A DNA stretch of 64,000 nt, from the NCBI GenBank assembly GCA_029959085.1, contig JARWIR010000012.1, positions 24,720,590-24,784,589 on the forward strand, in the 5' to 3' direction. The stretch is from Nemophila menziesii (Eukaryota > Streptophyta > Magnoliopsida > Boraginales > Hydrophyllaceae). The translations under genes were made by a program, and so were the position numbers. The notes below the pieces were generated by a model, which did no database searches, was not told where the DNA came from, and was given only the letters and a program-made list of their open reading frames with translations. This document shows, in pieces, positions 45,620 through 57,804 of this stretch; the first letter of the stretch is position 1, and every line of letters starts with the position of its first letter.

Positions 45620-45995
45620 AGTTTGAAATCTTAATGTGAAACAGACCCACTAAGAGCCATTCAGATCTGAATTGGACATGAAAAACAAACAGTCTTATTG
45701 ATCATGTGTCTTAATGAACCAGATTAAGATCTCATTAAGTGAAAACAAACACCCCCTAAGTCTGAATCATTCAGACACTACCTCTTACTGAATAAGTTCA
45801 ATTCATCTGTTCATTCAGCATTTAACACTTATTACTAAAAAAACAAACAACACCTAGTTTAAAATCTTAATGAAACAGATCAATTAAGAGGCATTCAGAT
45901 CTGAATTGGTCAGAAATACCAAACTGTCTTATTAATAGAGTTTTAATAAACCAAATTAAGATCTCGTTAAGTGCAAACAAACACCCTCCTAGCCT
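45620..45995. repeat. duplicated 130-bp repeat ending in ACAAACACCC
   Basis: Two related blocks, about 45630-45758 and 45868-45993, each run from TCTTAATG-AAACAGA through CATTCAGATCTGAATTGG to TTAAGATCTC, GTTAAGTG or ATTAAGTG, and AAACAAACACCC. The GGGTGTTTGTTT end is common in plant hAT- or PIF-type MITEs. No TSD was resolved. Confidence 0.55.
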
Positions 45996-46009
45996 GTGAA
46001 ACATAACCT

Positions 46010-46206
46010 CATTCTTATTCTTAACCTCAATCTTAACGTTAACCATAACTTTAACCTTAATAATTAGAATTAACCTTAAACTTAACCTTAACCTTACCCT
46101 TAACCTTACCCTTAACCATAACCTTTAACCTCAATCCTTTAACTATTAATGTTAACCATATCCTTGACCTTATCTTTAACCTTAACGTAAACCTTAATCT
46201 TAACCG
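46010..46206. repeat. degenerate TTAACC-type hexamer array
   Basis: About 30 units of CTTAAC/CTTACC/CATAAC around a 6-bp period, such as CTTAACCTTAACCTTACCC. It differs from the plant telomere repeat CCCTAAA. It lies 45 bp before a long (TA) tract. Confidence 0.85.
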
Positions 46207-46249
46207 AACAAATTTTTTCTTGAGTGTCTTCAGACACGGGCTATACCTA

Positions 46250-46407
<158 letters not shown>

Positions 46408-46699
46408 TGCAACACAATAATAATCAAATATATCGACGATTAAATTTTATATTTAAGTTATTAGTTGATACCTTCCCTAAACTTATTCCAACTAAATCTT
46501 TCCTCAAGAAAAAATACCAATTTACCCCCTGAACTATATAAAAATGGTCCAAGTTCTTGAATTTATTTAGTTAACCATGTACTTATTCTCTAAATTACCT
46601 ATAAGAAAAACAATTACATTTATAAATGAATAATAAAAAAATTCCCCTTCCATCTTATTCTTCTTCAACATCCCCGACTCCAATTAAAAAAACTGAAAT

Positions 46700-47880
46700 A
46701 CACCTAAATTTTCAAAGTTGATCTCTCCCATATTTGTGCTATAATAGGACAAAACAAAAGAACATGTTTAGTAGAATCAATGTCATCTAAACATCCTGAA
46801 CATTTATCTTCTCTAACATATTTACATGTATTTAAATTAATCATCGTGCAAATAGAAATTCTAAAACATTTCCATTGAAAGATACACACTTTAGTCGGGA
46901 CATTCAACCGCTTCACCAATTTCAATAGTTCTTTATGTGATGTCTTATTAATAGTTGTTGGTTGAGCACTTGTCACCATATCCTGTCTAGATAGAACTTG
47001 ATAACTGGATTTCATTGTGTAAATACCTTCCTTAGAATGAGGCCATATGAACTGGTCCTTACGATCTCTTTGTACAATGTGCATTCTAAAAATCTCTTAA
47101 ACAGCCGGCATAGGATAATTGTCATCAAGCAGGTCAGTATACCATTAATTTGAATCTTCTCACATAAGATGTGATACTTGTTTTATACTTGTCGACTCTG
47201 GCTTTTCCAATTGAAAAGGAAGGTCCAACCATTTATGTCGCACACATTTGTTCTTTCCCTACTACCAATTTTAAATCGACCGTTATTGAGAAGATAATCA
47301 TGCCCCTCCAAGGATATTATCTCACTACCATGACCTACCATGTCTTAGCTTCACATCTAGAAAATTATCTTCAAAAAGTAGGTACCTTCATGGAGTCGAG
47401 ATGCTAGTGAAACTGGATTTTGAAGTATTCTCTACGCATGTCCTACCAATAGTGCAATATCTATCTCTATAAATTCTGAAAAATCCAAAGGGGCCAATAT
47501 TTTACTATCTAAGAGCTTGTTTTGTGCAACCAAGTGAATTTTACTTTGCTTTGCCAAACTCCACCAAAAATTGGCAAATCATGCTAGAAAGTTTTTCTAC
47601 AAAAAGTCTTAGGATGTAGAAAGATCGACATCGCATATAGCTTGAAATACATCATTTATAAGTACCTTATTCCACCATCAGACAACAATTGTGCTTTTGC
47701 AAAGTCTTTATCTGCTATCCAAATGAGAATATCTACCATAGATCTTTTATGGAACAAGGGTATGCTGAGGTACTTTCCTAAAACTGTCTTTATTGGATAT
47801 GTCAGATACACGTTGTTTCTGTCTTTAAATAATGTGGTGTATCCATACTGAAATAATTGATGATTTATTAACGTTAACTA
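46700..47880 (-). pseudogene. degenerate LINE: RT tail and zf-RVT
   Basis: Minus strand, from 47880: GKYLSIPLFHKRSMVDILIW (the LG-x-PL-x-HKR segment after the RT core), then HDLPIFGGVWQSKVKFTWLH with several stops, and finally at 47084-46704 a clear zf-RVT domain: FIWPHSKEGIYTMKSSY, LLKLVKRLNVPTKVCIFQWK, CSGCLDDIDSTKHVLLFCP, IWERS. The C-x2-C ... H-x4-C pattern is intact. Many frameshifts elsewhere. It is a LINE family different from the intact element. Confidence 0.65.
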
Positions 47881-48040
47881 TTTGTAAAGATCATGTACAA
47901 TAAAAGTCAATACTGTATTGAAATTCCATGACTTTGCGTCTTTCCAAAGTTAGAAAAAATAATGAATCATTTTGATGAATTTTCTATTGATACGGTCCTT
48001 AATAATGTCAATAAGAGATTATGTATATAAATTAAAATTG

Positions 48041-49986
48041 ACTGGTATCTAGCCTTTATTGATAGATTAATAGACTCTTAAAACATCGTTTGTAGGGGTT
48101 TTAGTGCTTTAATGTGGGATTTATCCCATTATTTCACATGTTTTGAGTTATTGTCTTATTCGCTATGCTGTAGATATCGCCGCCTAGGCGCGCCTAGGCG
48201 CCGTCTAGGCGTCAACTCCCCCCTCAACCGCTTACGCCTAGTAAAAATGCTAGGCATTTTTGCCCAACGCCTTAGTCGCCGTGGAAGAGGCGCCTAGCCC
48301 ACCTAGGCACCGATTAATGGCAAAAACTTGCCGCCTAGGCCCTCCATTAAATTTATTTTACTCTAAAAAATTCTTGAATTGATATTATAACTCTAATTTT
48401 AGTATTTTTCATATTCAATATAGTGGTGTTAGATGAATTTTATGTCTTAAATAGATAAAATTATCATAATTATACACGTGTATTACTAAATATATAAAAT
48501 ACATAGCAGTATTCAAAACCGCGTAATCCCGCCTAGGCCCCGCGTAGTCCCTCCTAGGCGCTAGGCCCCAGTCGACCGCCTAGGCCGCGAACCGAGATCT
48601 ACAACATAGCTTATTCGTGGATTTATACTCGTTTTGGAGCATTATGAGATAATTTGTATGTTAAATATATAGCTCCTAGTATCATGTATGAAATGATAAC
48701 ACAATACTATGCCAAGAAATAAAAAATCTAAGGTAAAACTTGAGTCAAGTCAAAAAGGAGTCATAAGTTTGCCAGCATCCCAACTAAAAGTGGGAAAATG
48801 CTTACATTGACTTTAAAAAATCAAAACAAATTATTGGTGATCATGAAACTTTTCATCAAGGTAGTCGTTGGAGTTAAGAGCAAGTGAGAAGAAATGGAGA
48901 GGAATTTGGAGTTGAGATGAATAAGTTATATATGTTTTGCTAAGAAGATTCAAAAGTTGTTTAGATATACAAAGAATCTATTGTACCACTTCTGATTCAC
49001 TCAAGGAGTCCCATATTGTGCCAAACGTCTTGTAGGACTATATATACTAGTTTTTCAACAGCCAGACCTAACACTATCATCTTGAAGAGCTAGAAACATT
49101 GAGATCAAGGGAAAAAAACAAGGAAGAGTCATTACAACACTTTATTTCCTTAATTAGTGTAATTTACTCCTTTAATTATGTCTTTTTTTACTTTGTTTTC
49201 CTTTCTTCGATTATGAACTAAACTATCCAGTAGCTTGAGATGCTTGGGTATGAAACCTAACTGTTAAATATGCTCATTTATATAAATTTTGGATTTCTTA
49301 TTTTTTTTAAAAATATGGATTGTTGATGTTGTAATTACCCTTATGATTATCTTTAAATTCTTGTATAGTGGACACAAATATATGATTTTTTAGCTATTGA
49401 ATTATGCTTGAGAGGGGGGTTTGGTAGTGGAACTAGGTTAATTATGACGTTGGGAGTTGAAGACTCAACAAAACTAAACTAACTAGGTAATCATATAAGG
49501 TTAGAAATTTAGTTGTTAAATAATTATAAAAGATCACTCGAGAGAGGTTCGTATGATTATATAACACCCCCTTATTTATCCAAGAAGAACTTAGGGTGAC
49601 TTAAGAATCTCGATTAACAATAACGTCATGTTTTGCTCTTAGAATTGCAAGTAAGTACAAGCTATAGTTAGTGGGGATTACAAGTAATTCGAGCTACGCC
49701 TTCTCATCTCCATTCTACAATAATCAATTTAATTACTTTAGTTAATTATTAGTTTAAATTCAGTCTTAGTAGTTCCTAGTTCTAAAAACCACACAAAAAT
49801 CCTTAATTTTAATTTTTATTCTTAGTGAATCTCTGAATGAAAGATAAGTTACTTATGAACTCTTAAATCCATATGGAGACAAACTTATGTATCTATTATA
49901 TTACTTGTGTCTACTCGTACACTTGCGAGTTTTCATCTTTTGAGTGGTTGATTTATTATCATACTCTCCCCAAGCTGTCTCCACCA
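48041..49986 (+). mobile_element. old LTR related to family B, with nested hAT
   Basis: Once the hAT insertion (48163-48609) is removed, this runs parallel to the solo LTR at 29424-30970: TTTCACATGTTTTGAGTTATTG, GGAGCATTATGAGATAATTTG, AGCTCCTAG, ACTAACTAGGTAATCA, CGTACACTTGCGAG and a final CTCCACCA-like end. Outer limits are uncertain and no TSD was found. Confidence 0.6.
48163..48609. mobile_element. hAT-type element rich in GCCTAGGCG
   Basis: Left end CTATGCTGTAGATATCG and reverse-complemented right end CTATGTTGTAGATCTCG form inverted repeats. The 8-bp TSD CTTATTCG lies at 48155-48162 and 48610-48617. Subterminal blocks carry many copies of CCTAGGCG/CGCCTAGG in both orientations around an AT-rich middle. 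No coding capacity. The TSD length fits hAT. Confidence 0.82.
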
Positions 49987-50014
49987 CCCCATATCAATCT
50001 GGTTTATTCATGTC

Positions 50015-50720
50015 TATATATTTGTGATATATTAATCTACTCATGAGACATCATTTTAGGTGCATTATAGTAATTGTTAAGAGATTTTCCCTCATTATCA
50101 GTTAATTTCTTAATTCATGCCTTGATTTGGAGATGTATTACTTTTATAGCATTTTTTGTATAATTTGTGTTTTAATGTGAAACTCTTAGGTAAAAGGAAA
50201 TAACTAGATGCCAAATCAATGACAAAGAGATAAGGAAAGAAGATTCAAAATCTAGAGTTAAAAGGAAATAAAGTTGATTTAGGAAAGAAAAAGCTGCCAA
50301 ATAAATCTGTGATGCTAAAGGGACGTCCAGTATTTTGAAGACTGCAGAAAACCAGTTATGAATTTGAAAGATCCCTTTTAGCGGTCAGATATGTCTTTGT
50401 ATTGCAGTCGTTTTGGTAGGTGGTACACTGAATATGGCCAAGTAACGAAAGAGATATGCTCAAATCAATATCTAGTATTTACGTATCTTATATTTTAGGA
50501 AACTAACTTGAATTGGACTCCAATAACTTGACTTGCACTACAAGATTTCGACCTAGCACCTATAAATACACCTAGTTATCATTGTAAATATGTCCTTGCT
50601 CAGCCTATAATCATTATTACTCTTGACAGTATGTATCTATTCATTAGTTTGTTTGTTTCTAGTATAAACTAGTTATTCCATAACTTGGGTTTGCATATGT
50701 ATGATCTTTGAATTCTATTT
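50015..50720 (+). mobile_element. truncated LTR of family B
   Basis: Shows the family B order: GAGACATCATTTTAGGTGCA, CCTTGATTTGGAGATG, AAAGAAAAAGCTGCC, and a TATA-box region CACCTATAAATACACCTAG followed by ATCATTGTAAATATGTCCTTG and CTCAG. Homology stops after about 700 bp, so this is a 3'-truncated LTR piece. Confidence 0.6.
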
Positions 50721-50776
50721 CTTTATTTTATATTTTTTGGTAAAATACTTTTAAAGTGATTTCAGCTACTTATTTC

Positions 50777-50818
<42 letters not shown>
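50777..50818. repeat. (TA)n(TG)n microsatellite
   Basis: About 11 TA units followed by about 11 TG units. Confidence 0.95.
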
Positions 50819-50849
50819 TTTGTGTGCTTGAATTACTGTAGTCCTTGCT

Positions 50850-51500
50850 AGTGCATGAGAAAAAAATGAATTTGTGTGTTACTGTGATACACAAATGACT
50901 ATTTTGTGTATTACAAAAACACACAAAATAACAAAAAAGGGTTGGACAAAAAGTTAATACATCAAGATAGTAAAAAACGAGTACAAATATCGTGTATGTG
51001 ATTGATAAAGAGAAAAAACGATTTTATTAAAGAAGAGAATGCTTTAGATTGATTTTATAATTTTGTGTGTTACTAGAATACAAAAATATTTTTTGTGTAT
51101 TGTAGGAACACATAAAACTGAATATCACCAAAAAAATCAAAAAAAAATCTCTGATGTAGATATATACTTGCCCCGTAAAAAAGTACAATTTTTATATTTT
51201 TTAGATTTAAATATGATTTTTATTAAAAAAATCACGGTCGTGCGGGTATTGTGGAATTTAGAAAATCTTCTTTTGTGTGTTAGCAACACATAAAACGGAT
51301 TATCGAAATTAAAAAAATTTAAAAGTTAAAAAATTAAAAACTTAAAAATAAATAAATAAATTTTAAAAAAATCAAAAAAATTTATAGACGTAAATATTAA
51401 TTTGTCTCGTCTAAAAATGCAATTTTTTATTTTTACGATCTTTTTAGAATTTGCTATGAACTTTTTTTAAAAAATTTCACGGACACGCGCGTGTGATGGA
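50850..51500. repeat. three diverged units of about 210 bp
   Basis: Units begin near 50870, 51062 and 51272, each with TTTTGTGTGTTA followed by an AACACA(T)AAAA word. The last two also share AAAAAATC, TAGA(C/T)GTA(A/G)AT, a run TACAATTTTTATA or GCAATTTTTTATT, and an end with TCACGG...GCG...GTGGAATT or GATGGAATT. The frame at 51063-51293 derives from it. Confidence 0.5.
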
Positions 51501-51600
51501 ATTAGTTGGTTGTGATTGGTGGTGGTTATGGCGAAGGTGGTGGTCGGCGGAGAATAATGATGGTGATGGTGGTGGGAGTGGTGGGGGTGGTGGGAAAATA
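51500..51600. repeat. GGTGGT-rich tract
   Basis: Irregular GGTGGTG units with GATGGTGATGG, standing out from AT-rich flanks. It recalls, in opposite sense, the CCACCACC blocks of the Mutator-like elements, but no ends of that family are near. Confidence 0.6.
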
Positions 51601-51828
51601 AATAAATAAATATTTTATAATAAATAGTGAAGATAATAAGAATTAAATGATATATATATATATAGTTATAATTAAAATACTAAATTATAGGCTTATGACT
51701 TCCAACATTTTGTTATTAATTGAGAATTAACTTGAAATTGTAGTTAACTGGATATAATTTCATTCTCCGTGTAATTAATTGGATGTTGTCCCTATATAAT
51801 ATCTAATCATTTAGATATTTAAAAAAAT

Positions 51829-52108
51829 AGGATTCATTTTCAAGAAATACCTTAAGTTAGAATTAATTTCTTCCCTCAACCATCTTTTTTCCCATAAAAG
51901 GCCACATATATTTTTTTTTCTATAAAAAGAATTGTTTGAGTTATAAAAAGTTTTCCAGAACTTAAATTTTGAGTTATGAAAAGGTTTCCAAAACTCAAAT
52001 ATTGGTTTTGAAAAGTTTTCTATAACTCACTGGTTTTTTAAAAAGACGATATCTTTTATGGGACAAACAAAGTGTAAAGTAGTAGGTGTCTATTAGACAA
52101 TAACCCTT
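51829..52108. mobile_element. MITE-like repeat, family M1 copy 2
   Basis: Related to 25135-25392 from AGGATTCATTTTCAAGAAAT to AATAACCCTT, including the central inverted TTTTCC/GGAAAA arms. More diverged at the left end than copy 1. Confidence 0.55.
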
Positions 52109-52994
52109 TAAAATATAATATGTCATAATAGTTCATAATATAATTGAAAAAAAAAATAGATTAAAAAATGTCTCTTCGAACTATTAAATATCTTCTTATC
52201 ATACAATATTACATAAAAAGATAAACATGGAATAAAAGAAAATTAAACATTCATTATATAAAAATCAATTGTGACAATAATACATATAAAATTCAAAACA
52301 AAAATTTTAAAATACAGTTCAGAAAAAGAAAAAGGGGTTACCAAGAAAAGGTTGGTCCTTAAAGTCAAACCCAAGTTAAAGTAAAGGATAACAGCGGTCA
52401 GTCAGTTTCCAATTTTCCACATGTGGGTCCTAATCTTTACTAACCACAACAAGCGTTTTGGTTCTTTTCCCTTTCGAGTGATTCTTAAATTAGCTGGAAT
52501 TTCATCAAGATAAGCAACCGGTATAGTCGTCCCTCCCTCCCTCCCTCCCTTTTTTTTTCAATAATTATGGGATTCCTTTCATTTTGTATAAAGTAAGCTT
52601 CATCAGTTTTCATACTCCCCCCGTCTATTTTCTTTGTCCAAAAAAGATATTAAATGGGCTCTTTCTTGATTATGATTCATTAAGAATAATGACAGAAAAA
52701 AAATCATTAAGAATAAGGATAAGATTATTTATTATACAATGATTTTTAATTATATCTTTAAAATATGAAAATACAAATATTCTCAAATACCTATTCTTTT
52801 TAAATGAAATAAAAGTAGATTGAGGGAGTAAAAATTATAAAAAGAACCTATAAGAATTTTAAATTATGTTTATTAATTTTGAACCCTGTATAGTGGAACT
52901 TATGGTTTTAATTTGATTTTTTGAGTTACTTTTTATATATATTACTTAGTGAGAGTTAAAAATCATAAAAAAAAAAAATATGGAGAGCAAACAT
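52109..52994. other. AT-rich spacer with (CCCT)n
   Basis: Contains a (CCCT) tract at 52529-52550. No frame with a motif. GAAAAAGGGGTTACCAAGAA with AAGTCAAACCCAAG at 52335-52380 is ordinary single-copy-looking sequence. Confidence 0.35.
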
Positions 52995-53385
52995 TCATTT
53001 TAGTCCTCCAACTATAGTCTATTTTTCGAATAGTTCTTTAGCTTCTAAAATTACTTGAATGTTCCTCAAACTTCATTTTTGGCCCTTGGTTAGTCTTCAA
53101 GTGTATCTTTCAGATTTTGACCGTTAAGTACCACTTGACAAAGATGTTCGAGAACCAACTCAGTAATCAAGGATAATTTTGGGACCATTTGGGGAAATTT
53201 TTTGAACTTTGAGGATAATTTGGGTAACAAAAGTACCCGTTGCCATTCGGATTTAATGGTTAAAATAGATGGATATTGATGCAGGGACTAACAACGTAAA
53301 AAACAAAATTCAAGGATTATTTAGGTAATTTTAGAAGTTCGTATATCATATTGGAGAAGGATCTATAATTCAAGGATAAATAAAT
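52995..53385. mobile_element. MITE-like element with long inverted ends
   Basis: The left part (AGTCCTCCAACTATAG, then CTTCTAAAATTAC, then GAATGTTCCT) and the reverse complement of the right part (ATCCTTGAATTATAG, then CTTCTAAAATTAC, then AATAATCCTTG) correspond in order over about 80 bp. Such TTAGTCC(T/C)-type elements are common in plant genomes. No TSD was resolved. Confidence 0.5.
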
Positions 53386-55314
53386 CTCATATATAAATTC
53401 AAAAAGTAATGATGTATTTATCCAATAAAAGTAATATTTCTTTAATCAAGTTTTTTTTTAAAATAAAAATATCAAACAAATTTATATTACAATACAAATT
53501 CTAGTATTTTTTGAATTCGCACTCTTTTTTAGTAACTAGTTGTAACAGCAGGTTTGAAGTGGGTGAAGAGAAGGCGACCACCCCATCATGTTTTTGTGAC
53601 ACAGTGATAAAATATGCGGATTGAAAAATTAGTGCACTTTTAGTCTAGAATTCGTCCCACTTCATGCAAGTTTAATATTCACCCCTAACGTAAAATTACC
53701 AAAGAAAATAAAAATTCCCGCAAATTTGTCATACACCCTCCCCTCCTCCACCCGCCTCAACCCGCACCCCTCCTTGTTTGTCTATCTAGTAACTATATTT
53801 TGTGTTTCTTTCTATTGTTTCCAAATTCTATAAGTATTTATCAAACCCCACAAAATTAAAGCCATTAATGTAAAACCATATTTCTCGGGTTATGTCTTGT
53901 TGTGGTGTCCACCACCTTCAGATAATCAACTTTCCCTTCACACGCTGATACCCGGCCCGCTCCTTCAACTACATCTACATTTTACATGCATGCATGCGAA
54001 ACTATTCTTTCCTATTTCCAACCTAATGTATTAGTCCTTCGGTGTTGGAAGCGGTGGCAAACACAAATTAAGGTTTCTATTTATTGATTTATTAAAATAG
54101 ATAGTCTTGTAATTTATTTGTAAGTCCAAGAGCCTTCATATCCGAAAATTTTAAATTTCTAACTTTCCATTCACGTATACTTCCTCCGAAATGTTAATCA
54201 TTTTTTTTACACAAATTAAAAAAAAAAAATTAATTTTCTCTATTTTTACTAAATTATCCCCAACCAACTAAGTAAATACATTTAATGATGATAAATTTTT
54301 AAACATTTAATAGAAATAAAATTGGTAAAAAAGGTAAAAAAAGTTCATTAGTATCTTAAATGGAAAACTTTTTGTGGACATTTGTTTTTAAAAATTGTGA
54401 CAAACATTTATGGACAAAGAGAATATAATCAAAATGTCTGAAATTTAATTCTCGAACAAGAACTTAAGGTATGTTTGTATTGAAGGTATTGAGAAAAAAA
54501 AAAGGATAAGAAATGATTTTCGATGTATTATAACATTTGGATTGGAATTTTTTATAAAGGAAAGTAATTTGAGTGATCACCTATAAACCCCATTATATAA
54601 TCATTCTAAATCGGTATCAAATGGAAAAAAAGGATTTTAGTATATAATCATTCTAAATCGGTATGCAGCCGATCCCTCAGGGGTTAGGCTAAACTTTGTA
54701 ACCGTTTCTTATTTATCTATAATATTATGATTTCGAACAAAAAAAAAAGAGAAAAGAAGTAACCTTAAAATGGAATATTTTAATATATTATTTCTTTCAT
54801 AATTTTTTTTTCAGTTTAAACAAAAAAATATTCAAAATTCGTTAGAAATGTTTCTTTGTTAAAGTTATCAAATCGAAACAACATTTTTCTTTTCCTTTCT
54901 TTTCTTTTATTTTCCTTTCTTTTTTATTTTTTTCCCTCCTGAATATAAACACACCCGTAGAGTCAATTTTTTTCTTTCCAATTAAATCAGACTTTCATTT
55001 TAGGTCTATTCAAAAATGTTTATTTTAGAGTAAAAAAAATTAAAAGATTAATTTTTTTTAAATCTAGAATCGCTTAAAATTTTAAGAAAACACATATTTA
55101 TAACTTTTTTTAAAAATATTTTTAAAATCAAAAATATTTTTAAATATAAACATTTTTAAATGTTTTTCATAGTCTCTCTTTTTAAGAAAAGGTTTTCGAA
55201 TATTATTTGTATTTTTCAATTTCAAAATATTGATATTGAATTTTTCTAACATCATCTCTATTAATTTATTATATAGTCATTTATATTTTCAATAGATAAA
55301 TGTATAATAAGTAA
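53386..55314. other. AT-rich stretch without recognisable gene
   Basis: No long frame or motif. A 24-bp word (TATATAATCATTCTAAATCG plus GTAT) occurs twice at about 54593 and 54641. A pyrimidine-rich stretch lies at 53740-53830. Nothing further can be supported. Confidence 0.4.
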
Positions 55315-55530
55315 GTCGGCTTGGTTAACGTTTCGGTCCGGACTAGTTCGGTCCGGTTCTTAGCATTACTAGGCCTTACCGGACCGTTCCGGTCCACCGG
55401 TCCTACCCCTTATCGGACCGGCCTGGTCCGGTTCTATTGTAGAAATATTGAGACACGAACCGGTAAGAAGAACCGGTTTGACCGGTTCCGGTCCGGTTCT
55501 AACCAGTTCCAAACTGGTTCTGTTTTTTTT
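55315..55530. repeat. GGTCCGG/CCGGTT-rich repeat
   Basis: Many copies of TCGGTCCGG, CCGGTTC and AACCGGT in both orientations, in sharp contrast to the AT-rich surroundings. This kind of text is typical of subterminal regions of plant hAT-like elements, but only one such region is visible and no ends or TSD were found. Confidence 0.5.
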
Positions 55531-55640
55531 TAATAAAAACTAAACTCTTTACATATTAATGCAGCCTTCATGGAAAATACAAACTCATCATAAATAGTGT
55601 TAAATACATTTTTTATATACAATAAAATCAAGCAAAATAA

Positions 55641-55861
55641 CTTTGATAAACAGTCTGTAAGTAATTTGTGCAATATTGATTCAACGCCTTCTCCAACATA
55701 AGCAGCCTACAAAAAAAAATGCTAAGTTATGAAAAAGTCATTAAAACCCCCCAACAAATTGTATGTATTTGCATTACTCACCAGTGTTAAAGTCATAGCA
55801 TCAACAATAACAAAGGGTTCATTTACAAAACGAGCTAGAATTTTTGCAAGTAGTGTTTTAC
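55641..55861 (-). pseudogene. fragment of ClpX unfoldase gene
   Basis: Minus-strand exon 55782-55861 reads GKTLLAKILARFVNEPFVIV then DAMTLTL, the Walker A lysine/threonine segment of ClpX (usual form GKTLLAKTLARxVNVPF). It is preceded by a CAG acceptor and followed by GTGAGT. After an intron (55707-55781) the next exon, from 55706 down, reads AAYVGEGVESILHKLLT, the matching ClpX AGYVGEDVESILYKLLT block; homology ends near 55650. Changes include the VGED aspartate to glycine. Upstream glycines of the P-loop and the Walker B motif are not found nearby. The retained intron indicates a DNA-level fragment of a nuclear organellar ClpX gene, not a retrocopy. It cannot encode an unfoldase. Confidence 0.8.
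55707..55781 (-). other. retained intron in ClpX fragment
   Basis: GTGAGTAATG start and TTTTTTTTTGTAG end on the minus strand, 75 bp. Removing it joins MTLTL to AAYVGEG in one frame, as in ClpX. Confidence 0.75.
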
Positions 55862-56684
55862 CTGTGTGTATTAGGAATTAAATTATGTGACATGATAAAA
55901 TCATATGAATTTGTTACATAATTAAGCCAGAAGCAAGAAAAGTAAAAGAACCTGAGCTTGTAAAAAATGCTACTTACCATTTCTTTCTCAATCAATCTGG
56001 AAGTCCAATCGAATATAACGTTTGAAATGGATTTCGAATACTCATAGCTTTTTTATGCAAATAATTGCAAATAGCATTTTTTTTTATCAGCGTATTCGGA
56101 TAACGGAGGGACTTTTATGCAATTCCTTTTAGTTTCTCGATTAAAAAACTCATACAAATTAACTTTTGTAAGGTTAATTAAGAGAAACATCAAGAAATAA
56201 CAGTATAATAACACTATGGGTCCAATAAATATGGAATCAGATTTTTCAATCATCATATAGGGACAAAATTTAGGGACTTCTGGTGCAAATATTTGAAATT
56301 ATATGCATTTCGAATTTCATAGGGGCTAAAACCAAAATTTTCAAGATAACCAAATACCATTCTGAAATTTTTTAGGGATTGTAAAATATAATGAAATACC
56401 ATTCTGAAAGTACCTTACAAATAAATTTGATTTTGCTTATTTGAATAACTCAGGGACAAAATTAACCAATTCGGAATTACAATCGATCACTAATCAAAAC
56501 TTTTCATTTTCCAATTTCACAGGATCAGAACACATCAAACACCCTCAAATTTGAAAACAATAGAGTAAAAAACTCAACAGTATTGCATAAAGGAATGGTA
56601 AACATCCTCAATTTCGAAAACAATAGAGCCAAAAACATAAGCAATCCACCATATTAATTAGAAATCAAACTTTCAAAACCTTCA
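55862..56684. other. AT-rich DNA beside ClpX fragment
   Basis: No motif-bearing frame. It may include intron or promoter sequence of the same captured gene, since TTTCAGAATGGTATTT-type text (minus strand, about 56340-56410) recurs in it, but I cannot show that. Confidence 0.3.
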
Positions 56685-56692
56685 CTTAAATC

Positions 56693-57251
56693 TAGGGCTG
56701 TAAATGAACCAAGCCGCTTGCGAGCAGCTCGAGCTCAGCTCGGAGAAAAGCTCGTTCGAGATCAGCTCGAACATAAACAAGCTCAAGCTCAAGCTTCATT
56801 TTAAGCTCGATAAATAAACGAGCCTGCTCGAACTCGGCTCGTGAGATCGTTTATAATTATAACAATTATAAATTAATAGTATCTACTTATAAATATATTA
56901 TAAAACCTTTAATATCAAATTGGATAGTTTTAATTTCTTTAGACATTTTTTTTCATTAATGTTATGTTTCATATTTTCATATCACACACTCCATCATATA
57001 CCGACCGTTCATGAAAGTCTCATTTCAACCATAAAAAACTAATTGTTCATGAGAAACTCGTGCTCGATTCTAAAAATAATCTGTTTTATAAGTTAAACAA
57101 ACAAGTTCTAACATTTCTAATTTGGATCATTGGAAGCTCGAGCTCGGATCGGCCCGGCTCGTTTAAATTTGAGCTTGCCTCGGCTCGAGAAATTAAACAA
57201 ACAAGCCTATACATTTATTATTTGGATCGGCTCGACTCGTTTACAACACTA
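56693..57251. mobile_element. hAT-type MITE, copy 2
   Basis: Starts TAGGGCTGTAAATGAACCAA and ends GACTCGTTTACAACACTA; TSD CTTAAATC at 56685-56692 and 57252-57259. Its interior is collinear with 18697-19248, including GCGAGCAGCTCGAGCTC and AGCTCGATAAATAAACG. The right end is more eroded than in copy 1. Confidence 0.88.
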
Positions 57252-57259
57252 CTTAAATC

Positions 57260-57804
57260 CGTCAATTCAAATATTCCCTCAACTAATTTTTGAAATACAA
57301 CACAAAAATTCGTCAATTCCAAAGTATCAAGTGCCTATAGTGTCAATTTCGCATAGCACATGGACCTTAACAATCCAAATCACTCAAAGCAGGGACTATA
57401 AGTAACAATTTTGCATCAAACAGAGGACACAAAGTATCGATTTCACAAACATCAGGTGACTTAAAACATCAATTTCACAATACCACAGTCCACATGGACT
57501 AACATATATAAAATCACACATATCAAATACTTCAGGGACTAGAAAGACCAATTTTGAATGCTTAAGGGAACATAGCCATCAACTTACCCACTTAATCATG
57601 GCTTAAATCCTCACCAACTGAGTCAAGATGTTGTTCTCTTAATCAACTCCACAAATAAATCAGATGCAAACATAAAAAAGTATATTAGAATTAGAAATCT
57701 TCAAAAATAAGTAAAAAAATTAAATCAAATTTATAAATTAAAAGCTTACTTGATTCAAAACCGTACTCAATCCATGACAAAGAGAAGTGGATTCCAGAAA
57801 TAAC
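57260..57804. other. spacer between hAT MITE and element B
   Basis: Repeated words around CAATTTC(A/G)CA and AGGGACTA, without frames or pairs of ends. Resembles degraded dispersed repeats. Confidence 0.35.

Noticed and set aside
55315..55530. Complete hAT element containing the ClpX fragment
   Set aside because: Only one GGTCCGG-rich side was found and no TSD, so the link remains a guess.
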